Part shown: piece by piece, positions 43,225-50,851 of the stretch
Layout: each line of letters opens with the position of its first letter
How positions within the stretch are numbered: the stretch's first letter is position 1
Origin: Streptomyces sp. NBC_01335
GTDB lineage: Bacteria > Actinomycetota > Actinomycetes > Streptomycetales > Streptomycetaceae
Assembly: GCF_035953295.1 (NCBI RefSeq)
Contig: NZ_CP108370.1
Location: 4,555,001 to 4,619,000, forward strand
Direction of reading: 5' to 3'
DNA length: 64,000 nt
Notes under the pieces: model-generated
Seen by the model: the letters and a program-made list of their open reading frames with translations, nothing else
Told to the model about the DNA's origin: nothing
Databases searched by the model: none
Translations under genes and position numbers: made by a program

Positions 43225-44139
43225 ATGCCCGCAGATCCCGTACGTCCCGTAGATCTCGAAGATCCTGTACGTCCCTCAGATCCCGTACGTCCCGAGCGCG
43301 CCGGGGCCGCGTCCGCGTCCGCGTCGGCTGCGGACGTGGACGGTCCGGCGTTCGACCTCCCCCTCGTCAAAGCGGTGTTCAGGGACGTCACCCCGCTGAA
43401 CGTCTCCCGGTCGGCGGCTCGGGCTGCCGCGTCGGCGACGCGGACCGTACTGACGGGCCTCATCGACGGGGCGCTCCGTGCGGCGGCGGAGGGGGCCCGG
43501 AAGAAGCTGCTTCCCCAGGACCTCGTGACCGCCATCGACCGGGACGTCGAGCTGGAGGTGGGAGTCGGCTGGTACCAGCACAGTCCTACGTTCAAGGGGC
43601 TGACCGGCGTCGTGTGCGACGCGGAGGGCGTCCCCGTGCAGGCACCCGGGGGCAGCGGGTCCGGCAAGCCGAGCGCCGTGGCGGGCGCCCACAGGTTCGA
43701 GGCCGGGATCAGGAAGCTGCTGCGCGAACGGGGCGCGGCAGCCGTCCAGGCGATGGTCCGCGATCTGGACGGGATAGCGAGCGCATTCCTGACGGACCTC
43801 GCCCGGGACGCGGCCATGGTCGTCCGGGAAGGCGGGATCAAACGGTTCGGCACGGTCGCGCTGACGACGCCGGGCGAACCGTCCGACCCGCGCTCGTCCA
43901 TCTCGGAGTCCGTGACGGAGTCGGTGCCGGAGACGGAGACGGTGACGGAGTCGGTGCCGGAGACCGTGCCGGAGACGGTGCCGGAGTTCGTCCGGGCCCT
44001 GTCCACCCGGACGGGAGACGGGCGGACCATCGGCAGGAACGATGTCCTGGCCGCTGTCATGATCCAGTTGTTCGGCGAAGTCAGGCAGCGGGCCCTTGCC
44101 GCGGCGCTGGAAGCGACAGGGCCCGGTTCGGACGGCTGA
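43225..44139 (+). CDS. Two histone folds in one protein (predicted histone-fold doublet)
   Basis: Protein of 304 residues with no annotated family that I recognise. Residues 43-105 read as a histone fold. From V60-S61 to I105 the sequence aligns gap-free with the archaeal histone core, including the R92-K93 turn and D99 (HMfB Arg52/Asp59 pair, seven apart). A second fold is visible at about 155-204 (helices 1 and 2, ending DLARDAAMVVREGG) and 266-283 (GRTIGRNDVLAAVMIQLF, helix 3). A 60-residue acidic Ser/Glu/Thr/Val/Pro insert (residues 205-265) splits it. Residues 1-40 hold DPVRP-type repeats. DNA binding is not shown. Confidence 0.7.
   Translation: MPADPVRPVDLEDPVRPSDPVRPERAGAASASASAADVDGPAFDLPLVKAVFRDVTPLNVSRSAARAAASATRTVLTGLIDGALRAAAEGARKKLLPQDLVTAIDRDVELEVGVGWYQHSPTFKGLTGVVCDAEGVPVQAPGGSGSGKPSAVAGAHRFEAGIRKLLRERGAAAVQAMVRDLDGIASAFLTDLARDAAMVVREGGIKRFGTVALTTPGEPSDPRSSISESVTESVPETETVTESVPETVPETVPEFVRALSTRTGDGRTIGRNDVLAAVMIQLFGEVRQRALAAALEATGPGSDG
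43911..43989 (+). repeat. In-frame 12-bp repeats encoding T/P-E-S/T-V units
   Basis: About six imperfect copies of GTG(A/C)CGGAG(T/A)C(G/C) encode residues about 229-255 of the histone-fold protein, a Glu-rich linker. Length is likely variable between strains. Confidence 0.85.
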
Positions 44140-44154
44140 ACGGGGGCGGACGGC

Positions 44155-44670
44155 TCAGTAGTAGCCCTTGGTGCCGTCGAGCAGCTCCCGGACGATGTCC
44201 GCGTGCCCCGCGTGGCGTCCGGTCTCCTCGACCAGGTGGATCAGCATCCAGCGGAGGTTGGCGCCGCCGGAGTAGAAGCCGGTGTGCAGGCCGACGTCGT
44301 CCAGGGAGGCCGCGGCGACGATCTCATTGCTGCGCGCGCACTGGGCCTCGTACTCCGCGAGGAGTTCTGCCAGGGGGCGGCCGTCGGTGACCCAGTCGAC
44401 GGCCTCGCTCGACTCGTCGAACGCCGGGTTCTGCTTCTCGTCACCGCCGAGGAACAGCACCTCCAGCCACATGTGCTCGGTCCAGCGCATGTGGGAGATG
44501 AGACCGGCCATCGTCATGAGCGGTGAGGTCGGGACGACGGAACGGTGCGCGTCCTCCTCGCTGATCCCCTCGCACTTCCAGCGCAGGATCTGCCGCTGGA
44601 GGTCCAACCAGCCGATGATCGCTGTGCGTTCGTCCGCCTGAAGCGGGGGGCGTTGCAGTTCCGTGGACAT
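44155..44670 (-). CDS. DinB-family protein (DUF664)
   Basis: Four-helix DinB/DUF664 protein of 171 residues from ATG 44670. Motifs: GWLDLQRQILRWKCEGISEEDAHRSVVPTSPLMTMAGLISHMRWTEHMWLEVLFLG and MLIHLVEETGRHAGHADIVRELLDG. The His residues of helix 2 and the EETGRHAGH segment form the usual metal site. Related enzymes include mycothiol-dependent transferases, but this one cannot be assigned. It is convergent with the histone-fold gene. Confidence 0.9.
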   Translation of the reverse strand: MSTELQRPPLQADERTAIIGWLDLQRQILRWKCEGISEEDAHRSVVPTSPLMTMAGLISHMRWTEHMWLEVLFLGGDEKQNPAFDESSEAVDWVTDGRPLAELLAEYEAQCARSNEIVAAASLDDVGLHTGFYSGGANLRWMLIHLVEETGRHAGHADIVRELLDGTKGYY

Positions 44671-44873
44671 GGAGGGGCACACTACCGGGGAGGCTGGGAC
44701 GCGCAACCGGATTACGGATCGCGGGGCGCGCACGCGGTGACGTCCCGAGCGGTCTGCCCTGATTCGTGGGGAGCTCTCAAGCCCCTCGGGCAAGCCTCAG
44801 CCCCGAGCCGGTCCATGACCCGGGGCCGCAGGCGGAGAGACGAGTACGAGGCCATGTCCTGCGCCCCAGTGCC

Positions 44874-45074
44874 TCATCGTCGGACAGCGAAGGCGACGAA
44901 CTCGGTCCATGCGGTGGTGCTGATGAGGAGCGCGGGCCCGGTGGGGTTCTTGCTGTCACGTACGGGGACGAGGCCGGGGAATCCGTCTCCGACTTCGAGG
45001 CAGTTGTTGTCACCGCCGTCGCTGTAGGTGGACTTGCGCCACTGTGCGCTGGAGATCTCTGCGATACGGCTCAC
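44874..45074 (-). CDS. DUF397 protein paired with XRE regulator
   Basis: Protein of 66 residues with the DUF397 signature WRKSTYSDGGDNNCLEVGDG...VPVRDSKNPTGPALLISTTAWTEFV. The GTG at 45074 overlaps the TGA of the upstream XRE gene (GTGA), so the two are translationally coupled. Such pairs are numerous in Streptomyces and act with a Scr1/WhiJ-like regulator; DUF397 proteins are thought to antagonise or modulate that partner. Confidence 0.88.
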   Translation of the reverse strand: MSRIAEISSAQWRKSTYSDGGDNNCLEVGDGFPGLVPVRDSKNPTGPALLISTTAWTEFVAFAVRR

Positions 45075-45895
45075 TGTCGGTGCTCCTCCAGGACGCCCCT
45101 GATGAACGCGGTGGAATCGGACGGGGGCAACGCCAGATCCCGCAGGCGATCGTAGGACAGGCGGTAGCGCATCACGGACACCGAATCCTCCATCAGTTCG
45201 GCGCACCCATTGCCTTCGGTGTAGACAACGGCACTGCCGTCTTCCTGCCAGAGAAGTGTCAGCGAGCCGTCCATCAAGTGGTGTGCACCTGCGGCAAAGG
45301 GCAAGACCTGAAGGGTCATCGACGGCAAGTCGGCCAGCTCGATGAGCTGAAGAAGCTGCTCTTGCCAGTCCTTGGTATCTGGGACGGATCGCCTGAGTGC
45401 GTACTCGTCCATGATGATCCGGACTGATGGGCCCGGGGTGCGGTGGAGCAGTTGTTGGCGTCCCATCCGCGCTACCACCTGCTCTTCCACCAGGTCGGTC
45501 TCGGCGTCCGCTTCCTGGGAACCGGAGAGGACGGAGCGGCAGACGGCTTCGGTCTGCAGCAGACCCGGAATCCCGAGGGTGAACTTGTGCATGATCCGAG
45601 CCGTCGGCTCCAGTCGCATGAACTCCTTGTACTTGTCCTTGAAGACTTCCCTCCGGGCGACCTTCCATAATCCCTGGAGCAGCTCCCCGCTCTCGTAGTA
45701 CCGGTCCAGGTCCGCCATCACCTCCAGCTTCGACAGCCGTTGGCCGACCTCCAGTCTGTACAGGTAGCTCTTGTCGTAGCGGGTCTCCTCGGCGAGTTGG
45801 CCGAGGGATTTCCCCGCCTTCTCCCGGAGGTAGCGCAGCGTCCGTCCGAGCGCGGCGCGTCCCGACTCCTCGTCCACGTCGGCCGGTTCGGTCAT
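45071..45895 (-). CDS. XRE-family regulator with DUF5753/Scr1 domain
   Basis: Protein of 274 residues from ATG 45895, with GGGAGG 6 bp upstream. N-terminal HTH ALGRTLRYLREKAGKSLGQLAEETRYDKSYLYRLEVGQR and a C-terminal DUF5753-type domain (FTLGIPGLLQTEAVCRSVL...). This is the WhiJ/Scr1-like half of a regulator-DUF397 pair, with its partner overlapping downstream. The same arrangement recurs at 59528-60866. Confidence 0.9.
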   Translation of the reverse strand: MTEPADVDEESGRAALGRTLRYLREKAGKSLGQLAEETRYDKSYLYRLEVGQRLSKLEVMADLDRYYESGELLQGLWKVARREVFKDKYKEFMRLEPTARIMHKFTLGIPGLLQTEAVCRSVLSGSQEADAETDLVEEQVVARMGRQQLLHRTPGPSVRIIMDEYALRRSVPDTKDWQEQLLQLIELADLPSMTLQVLPFAAGAHHLMDGSLTLLWQEDGSAVVYTEGNGCAELMEDSVSVMRYRLSYDRLRDLALPPSDSTAFIRGVLEEHRQ

Positions 45896-46036
45896 CGTGG
45901 GCCTCCCGTTGTCCTGTGTGCGGGCAATCGTGTGCTGCTTCCGAGCGTAGGGCGTGGCGGTGATCATCGAGTCACGATCGGTGAGCATCACTCGATGGAA
46001 GTCACCCCGAGTCACTACGTCTGCGAGGCACATGTC

Positions 46037-46480
46037 ATGGCCGATTCCCAGTTCCGTCTGCTGCCCTGGAACTCACCCGAGGGCAGGCGGTGTTACCTCA
46101 GCACCGACGACCCCGACAGCCGGATGTCGCGGCTGGCCGACGAGGTGGAGGCCGATCTCGTCGCGTGCGGGGAGGACGTGCTCGCCGGGGCGCGGGAGGT
46201 GCTGGCCGACGAGGTGGCCGGGGAGGCGGCCGTGCGGTTCGCGCTCAAGGCGACCGCCGACGCGTTGCGGGACGCGCTGCTGGTGGCGGAGTGCCGGGAG
46301 GGCCGGCCGCCGTTCGCGTGGATCGTCGGCGGGGTGAGTCCGGGGCCCCGGCGGTACGGCTCCCGGCGGCCGGAGGCGGAGGAGCCCTCGGAGGAACCCG
46401 AGGGCGAGCTCAAGGAGGGACCCGAGGAGGGGCCTGCGGAGGGCGGGTCCGAAGAACCTGGCGAGAACCCGGCCCGGTGA
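46037..46480 (+). CDS. Hypothetical acidic-tailed protein next to an XRE-DUF397 pair
   Basis: Protein of 147 residues from ATG 46037 (GAGG 8 bp upstream; an ATG at 45995 is also in frame). The N-terminal half is helical (SRMSRLADEVEADLVACGEDVLAGAREVLADEVAGEAAVRFALKATADALRDALLVAECR). The tail is a Glu/Pro/Gly repeat of about 40 residues. Small proteins of this sort often sit divergently beside XRE-DUF397 pairs in Streptomyces and may form part of the same regulatory unit. No function assigned. Confidence 0.7.
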   Translation: MADSQFRLLPWNSPEGRRCYLSTDDPDSRMSRLADEVEADLVACGEDVLAGAREVLADEVAGEAAVRFALKATADALRDALLVAECREGRPPFAWIVGGVSPGPRRYGSRRPEAEEPSEEPEGELKEGPEEGPAEGGSEEPGENPAR

Positions 46481-46626
46481 TCCGTCCGTCCGGGAAAACC
46501 CTGATGAATGCCGTTCAAAAGTGATCTCCAGAGCTACTCCGTACATTCCGTTCCAGCCCTGAATCAGTCGTTCCCGTTCTATTACAGTGCTGGCGGAGCC
46601 GTACCGACGGTAGGGGGACTGGCCGG

Positions 46627-47742
46627 ATGACCATCGGGACCACAGCTGTCTGGGGCCGTGTGGAGCAGCAGGACTTCCGCAGCCGGGTACGGGGGGCGCT
46701 GCTGGGCGCGGCGCTCGGGGACGCCCTCGGGGCCGGGGTCACTCCGTTGACGCTGGAGGAGATCCGGGAGGCCCACGGGGTGGGTGGTGTCGCGGACTTC
46801 GTGCCGGTGGACGGGCGGCGGGGCGGGGTCACGGCCGTCACCCAGCTGACCCTGTTCACCGTGGACGGGCTGATACGGGCCCAGGTGCGGCGCGACACCG
46901 GGGCCTGGCACCCGCCGACCGACGTGTACCGGGCCCATCTGCGGTGGGCGGCGACGCAGCGGGACTGGGGGCCGGACGAGCGGCGCGAGGGGGACGGCTG
47001 GCTCGCGCGCGAGGAGTGGCTGTACGCCCGTCGCGCGCCCGCACGGGCGTGTCTGCACGGCTTCGGCGACACCACGATGGGCACCCTGGAGCGCCCCAGG
47101 AACCCGGAGGCGCGGGATTCCGCCGCGCTGACCCGGTCCGCGCCGTTCGGGCTGCTCGTGGGGTGGGAGCCGCAGTTGGTGTGCCAGCTCGCCGTGGAGT
47201 GCGCGGCGCAGAGCCATGGGCACTCGACGGCCCAACTGGCCGCCGGGGCCTTCGCGGTGGTGATGCACGGGCTGGCCCGGCGGGACACCCTGGACGGTTC
47301 GGTGCAGCGGGCGCTGGCGCTGCTCGCGGAACGCCCGGGCCACGAGCCCGTCACCGAGGCGTTGCGCAGGTCCCTCGGAGCCGTACGACAGGGAATTCCG
47401 GGGCCCGCGCTGATCGAGTCGCTGGGTTCGGAGGACTCGGCGGAGGAGGTGCTCGCGGTGGGGCTGTACTGCGCGCTCGTCGGCGAGGACGTGCGCCACG
47501 GGCTCCGGCTGGCCGTGAACCACGGGGGTCCGTCCTCGCCCACCGCGGCGGTCTGCGGGGCCCTGCTGGGCGCGCTGCACGGGGAGACGGCGCTGCCGCC
47601 GTCCTGGCTCGCCGAGATCGAGGGCCGGGCCACCCTCCTCGAACTGGCCGACGACTTCGCGATGGAGATGACGCAGGGCCCGGCCCTGCACAACGCCACT
47701 GCTGTCTCGCCTGGTTGGCTCGCCCGCTACCCGAGGGCGTGA
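46627..47742 (+). CDS. ADP-ribosylglycohydrolase-fold protein with degenerate metal site
   Basis: Protein of 371 residues with the DraG/ADP-ribosylglycohydrolase fold: N-terminal FRSRVRGALLGAALGDALGAG and C-terminal VNHGGPSSPTAAVCGALLGALHG. Active members bind two Mg ions through TDDT near residue 70 and GGDSD-T near the end. Here these read T69-A-V-T72 and G300-G-P-S-S-P-T306, so all four Asp ligands are replaced. A hydrolytic role is therefore unlikely; ADP-ribose binding or a regulatory role is possible. Convergent with the adenylate cyclase gene. Confidence 0.85.
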   Translation: MTIGTTAVWGRVEQQDFRSRVRGALLGAALGDALGAGVTPLTLEEIREAHGVGGVADFVPVDGRRGGVTAVTQLTLFTVDGLIRAQVRRDTGAWHPPTDVYRAHLRWAATQRDWGPDERREGDGWLAREEWLYARRAPARACLHGFGDTTMGTLERPRNPEARDSAALTRSAPFGLLVGWEPQLVCQLAVECAAQSHGHSTAQLAAGAFAVVMHGLARRDTLDGSVQRALALLAERPGHEPVTEALRRSLGAVRQGIPGPALIESLGSEDSAEEVLAVGLYCALVGEDVRHGLRLAVNHGGPSSPTAAVCGALLGALHGETALPPSWLAEIEGRATLLELADDFAMEMTQGPALHNATAVSPGWLARYPRA

Positions 47743-47776
47743 AGCGGCGGTGCCGGTACCGGGCCGCGTCGGACCG

Positions 47777-48973
47777 TCAGTCGCCCCCGGGCCGCCCGTG
47801 GGTGCGCCCCGGCCGCAGCAGCACCGGCCGCAGCCTGCTGTATCCGCGCACCGATACGGGCCGCAGCGAACGGAGTTCGTACCCGGGCAGGCCCGAAAGC
47901 TCCCCGGCCAGTTCGGTGTTGACGAGCACGGTGTCGGGGCGGGCCACGGCGGTGAGCCGGGCGGCGATGTTCACGGCCGCGCCGTAGACGTCGCCGAAGC
48001 GGCTGAGTACGGCTCCGTGGGCGAGCCCGGTCCGTACCTGCGGCAGCCGGGATTCCGCACCGGCGCGGGCGGTGAGCTCCAGGGCGATGTCGGCGGCCTC
48101 GGACGCCGACTCGCAGACGAAGAGCACCTCGTCGCCGATGGTCTTGACGACCCGTCCCCGGCCCTCGGCGACCACGTCACCGGTGAGGCCCTCGAACAGG
48201 TCGAGTACGCGGACCAGTTCGGCGTTCCCGAGGCCGCGGGTCATCCGGGTGTAGCCGACCATGTCGGTGAAGCCCACCGCCCGGTCGCGGACGTCGGCGC
48301 CCTCGTGGTCCGGCAACGGCTCGTCCCGCCCGGGCCCGCCGGGCGCCTCCTGCGCCGCCTGCGTCGCCTCCTGCGCCTCGGCGAGGACGCGTTCCGCGTA
48401 CGCCGCGAGGTGCCGGCGCCACACGTGCTGCTGCAACTGCTCCATCTCCGGCAGCAGCGCGGCGGCATGCACCATCAACGTGCCGCCGTCCAGAGTGAAT
48501 TCCGACTCCCGGTTGATCCAGGACCAGAGCGTGTGCACCTCCCACTCGGCCAGCCGGGACAGGTGGTGGCCCAGGGCGCGGGCCATCATGATCTCGCTCT
48601 CCTCGGTGATGAGCCCGGCCGCGATGAGCCGTTCCCCCGCGCGGAGCGCCTCGACGTCGGCGTCGGTGAAGACCCTCGCGTCCTCCTCGACCATCGGGAA
48701 GCCGAGCGCCCGCCAGATCTGCGCGGTGCGCCCGGCCCCCACCCCGGACCGCTCGGCCATCTCCTGCCGCGTCCAGACGCGACCGCCGCCGAGCAGCACC
48801 TCCTCGATCGCGGGGGCGAGTTCGGCGATGCCGAAGAGCCCGGACGCCCCGTCCTCGGGGCTGCCGAGGTCCGCCGGGCTGTCGGTGCCTGCCGGGCTGT
48901 CGGCGTCCGTCGGGCCGTCGAGGGCTGACGGATCGGGTGCGTCGGCTCTCCCGGCCCTTCCGGCCGCGCTCAC
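47777..48973 (-). CDS. Class III adenylate/guanylate cyclase
   Basis: Protein of 398 residues. The N-terminal regulatory domain (about 45-200) resembles that of mycobacterial Rv1264. The C-terminal class III catalytic domain shows metal Asp in AVGFTDMVGYT, Lys and Asp in VVKTIGDEVLF and the transition-state residues in GDVYGAAVNIAARL. These residues are compatible with cAMP production. GTG 48973 overlaps the stop of the universal stress protein gene, so the two form an operon. Their promoter region carries the TTACTC operator pair found in the fatty-acid module. Confidence 0.9.
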   Translation of the reverse strand: MSAAGRAGRADAPDPSALDGPTDADSPAGTDSPADLGSPEDGASGLFGIAELAPAIEEVLLGGGRVWTRQEMAERSGVGAGRTAQIWRALGFPMVEEDARVFTDADVEALRAGERLIAAGLITEESEIMMARALGHHLSRLAEWEVHTLWSWINRESEFTLDGGTLMVHAAALLPEMEQLQQHVWRRHLAAYAERVLAEAQEATQAAQEAPGGPGRDEPLPDHEGADVRDRAVGFTDMVGYTRMTRGLGNAELVRVLDLFEGLTGDVVAEGRGRVVKTIGDEVLFVCESASEAADIALELTARAGAESRLPQVRTGLAHGAVLSRFGDVYGAAVNIAARLTAVARPDTVLVNTELAGELSGLPGYELRSLRPVSVRGYSRLRPVLLRPGRTHGRPGGD

Positions 48974-49419
48974 GTGGTGTGCACGATCAGCACGTCGAGT
49001 GGGGCCTTGCGGGCGATGTCGGCCGGTACGGAGCCGAGGATGCGTCCGGCGAGCGAGCGCAGCCCCCGGTTGCCGACGACCAGCAGATCGGCCGAGGTCT
49101 CCCGGGCCACCCGGGTGAGCGCGGCGACCGGCTCGTCCTCCACCGCGACCGTGCGCACCTCGTCCGCGCCCTGCGCCCGTGCCCGGTCCCTTGCGATCCG
49201 CAGGGTGGACTCGGCCGGCGCCGAGCCCACCACCTGGTACGCCTCCGCACCCAACTTGTCCTGAGCGGAGATGAGTTCATGCCCGCGCATCGGGACGTAC
49301 GCGCACGCTATGACGAGTTCGGCCGCGCTGTCGGCGGCGAGCCGGGCCGCCCTCTCGACCGCCGCCAGCGACGACTCCGAACCGTCCGTACCGACCATGA
49401 CCGTGCGGTAGGCGCCCAC
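48970..49419 (-). CDS. Universal stress protein (UspA family)
   Basis: UspA-domain protein of 149 residues with the ATP-binding pattern G-x2-G-x9-G-S/T (VVGNRGLRSLAGRILGSVPADIARKAPLDVLIVH) and N-terminal TVMVGTDGSESSLAAVERAA. GTG 49419 has AAGGGG upstream and two TTACTC-type palindromes begin 10 bp beyond the start. The stop overlaps the adenylate cyclase start, suggesting joint expression of an ATP-binding stress protein and a cAMP-making enzyme. Confidence 0.9.
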   Translation of the reverse strand: MGAYRTVMVGTDGSESSLAAVERAARLAADSAAELVIACAYVPMRGHELISAQDKLGAEAYQVVGSAPAESTLRIARDRARAQGADEVRTVAVEDEPVAALTRVARETSADLLVVGNRGLRSLAGRILGSVPADIARKAPLDVLIVHTT

Positions 49420-49429
49420 GCCAAACCCC

Positions 49430-49459
49430 TTACTCCGCAGTAAACTTACTGAAAAGTAA
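49430..49459. promoter_or_regulatory. Tandem TTACTC-type operators before usp-cyclase
   Basis: TTACTCCGCAGTAA (49430-49443, one mismatch to the perfect dyad) and TTACTGAAAAGTAA (49446-49459) lie 16 bp apart. This is the same motif and spacing as in the fabG/thiolase region, 29 kb away, and the motif before the fatty-acid tetR. Confidence 0.75.
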
Positions 49460-49581
49460 GGTAGAGCGGGGTGGGTCGGCGCGGCAAGGGGCGGGGAGTG
49501 GGCGGGACGGGTGACGTGCCGCACGTGCCGCACGTGGCGCTCGGTCGCCCTCGCCGCGGGGCCGCTCGTCGCGGCGCCCTC

Positions 49582-50364
49582 CTACGGTCGTGGCTGTGTG
49601 GGCAGGGTGAGGATTTCGGCCCCGTCGTCGGTGATGGCGATGGTGTGCTCGGTGTGCGCGGTCCGGCAGCCCGTCGCGCTGCGCAGCGTCCAGCCGTCGG
49701 CGTCGGTGACGAGGGTGGCGGTGTCGGCCATGATCCAGGGCTCCAGGGCGAGCAGCAGTCCGGGGCGCAGCTTGTATCCGCGGCCGGGCCGTCCGGTGTT
49801 CGCGACGTGGGGGTCCTGGTGCATGGTCGAGCCGATGCCGTGGCCGCCGAACTCGGTGTTGACCGGGTAGCCCGCCTCGCCGAGGACGGTGCCGATGGCG
49901 TGGGAGAGGTCGCCGACGCGCGCCCCGGGCCCCGCGGCGGCGATCCCGGCGGCGAGTGCGCGTTCGGTCGTCTCGATCATCGCGACGCTCTCCGCCGGCC
50001 TGGCCTTGCCCACCAGGAAGCTGATCGCGGCGTCCGCGGCCACCCCGCCCTTGGCCACGGCGAGGTCGAGGGTCAGCAGGTCCCCGTCCGCCAGCGTGTA
50101 GTCGTGCGGCCGCCCATGGAGCACCGCGTCGTTGACGGCCGTGCAGATGTAGTGCCCGAACGGGCCGCGTCCGAAGGAGGGCGCGTAGTCGACGTAGCAG
50201 GACTGCGCCCCCGCCTCGGTGATCATCTCCTTGGCCCACCGGTCGATGTCCAGCAGGTTCGTACCGACCGTGCTGCGCTGCTTCAGCGCGTGCAGGATGT
50301 TTCCGACCAGCGCGCCGGAGTCCTTCGCCCGTTCGAGCCGCGCGGAGTTCAGGATTTCGATCAT
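49582..50364 (-). CDS. map: Type I methionine aminopeptidase (accessory copy)
   Basis: Methionine aminopeptidase of 260 residues. Metal ligands are all present: Asp in DLLTLDLAVAKGGVAAD (two), His in FGGHGIGSTMHQDP, Glu in LALEPWIMAD and Glu in TAHTEHTIAIT. It is not next to secY/adk, where the housekeeping copy usually sits, so it is probably an additional copy. Start ATG 50364 with GAGAGG 6 bp upstream. The upstream gap holds a TATACCG dyad and the convergently oriented reading is empty. Confidence 0.92.
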   Translation of the reverse strand: MIEILNSARLERAKDSGALVGNILHALKQRSTVGTNLLDIDRWAKEMITEAGAQSCYVDYAPSFGRGPFGHYICTAVNDAVLHGRPHDYTLADGDLLTLDLAVAKGGVAADAAISFLVGKARPAESVAMIETTERALAAGIAAAGPGARVGDLSHAIGTVLGEAGYPVNTEFGGHGIGSTMHQDPHVANTGRPGRGYKLRPGLLLALEPWIMADTATLVTDADGWTLRSATGCRTAHTEHTIAITDDGAEILTLPTQPRP

Positions 50365-50393
50365 GGGGGACCTCTCGCATGCGTCCAATAACT

Positions 50394-50419
50394 ATACCGT
50401 TCTAACTTTACCGGTATAA
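50394..50419. promoter_or_regulatory. TATACCG-N12-CGGTATA dyad upstream of map
   Basis: Arms at 50394-50400 and 50413-50419, 30 bp before the map start, in an AT-rich island. Possible operator. Confidence 0.45.
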
Positions 50420-50494
50420 GAATGGGGGTCATGGCCGGGTCATGGTCGGGTCATGCGGGGTGGGGCCGGGCTCCGTCCGGAGCCCGGCGGCCCG

Positions 50495-50809
50495 TCACCG
50501 GGGGGTGAAGTCGTGGCGCGGGGCCTGCGGCAGCGTGAACCACACGCGGGCCAGGTGGCGGGCGCGATCCGTCAGCACGGTGAAGGGAACGGGGCGCCCG
50601 CCCGCGTCCCGTACGGCCTGGTCCAGGTAGTCGCGCAGTTGCCAGACCTCCGCCGGGCCGGCCCCTTCGGTGACGCCGAGCATCCGCCGCACCCGCTCCG
50701 GCGTGACGCCCAGGTCCGCGGCGGCCTCCTCGACGGTGAGGCCCGACAGGGTCAGGTTGCTCCTCAACTCCTCGCTCGTGCGGCGGCGTTCGGCCTCGTC
50801 GAGAGACAT
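50495..50809 (-). CDS. DUF2316 HTH-like protein
   Basis: Protein of 104 residues matching DUF2316: SLDEAERRRTSEELRSNLTLSGLTVEEAAADLGVTPERVRRMLGV (HTH-like), then a C-terminal PFTVLTDRARHLARVWFTLP. It lies 42 bp after the aldo/keto reductase on the same strand and is probably co-transcribed with it. Function unknown; a small DNA-binding modulator is plausible. Confidence 0.82.
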   Translation of the reverse strand: MSLDEAERRRTSEELRSNLTLSGLTVEEAAADLGVTPERVRRMLGVTEGAGPAEVWQLRDYLDQAVRDAGGRPVPFTVLTDRARHLARVWFTLPQAPRHDFTPR

Positions 50810-50851
50810 GGTCCGACCTCGTTCCTTAGGTGCGCGGGTGGGGCGGGTCCG

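Noticed and set aside
46627..47742. Active ADP-ribosylglycohydrolase or toxin-reversing enzyme
   Set aside because: The catalytic TDDT and the C-terminal Asp pair are absent, so the family name should not be read as an activity.
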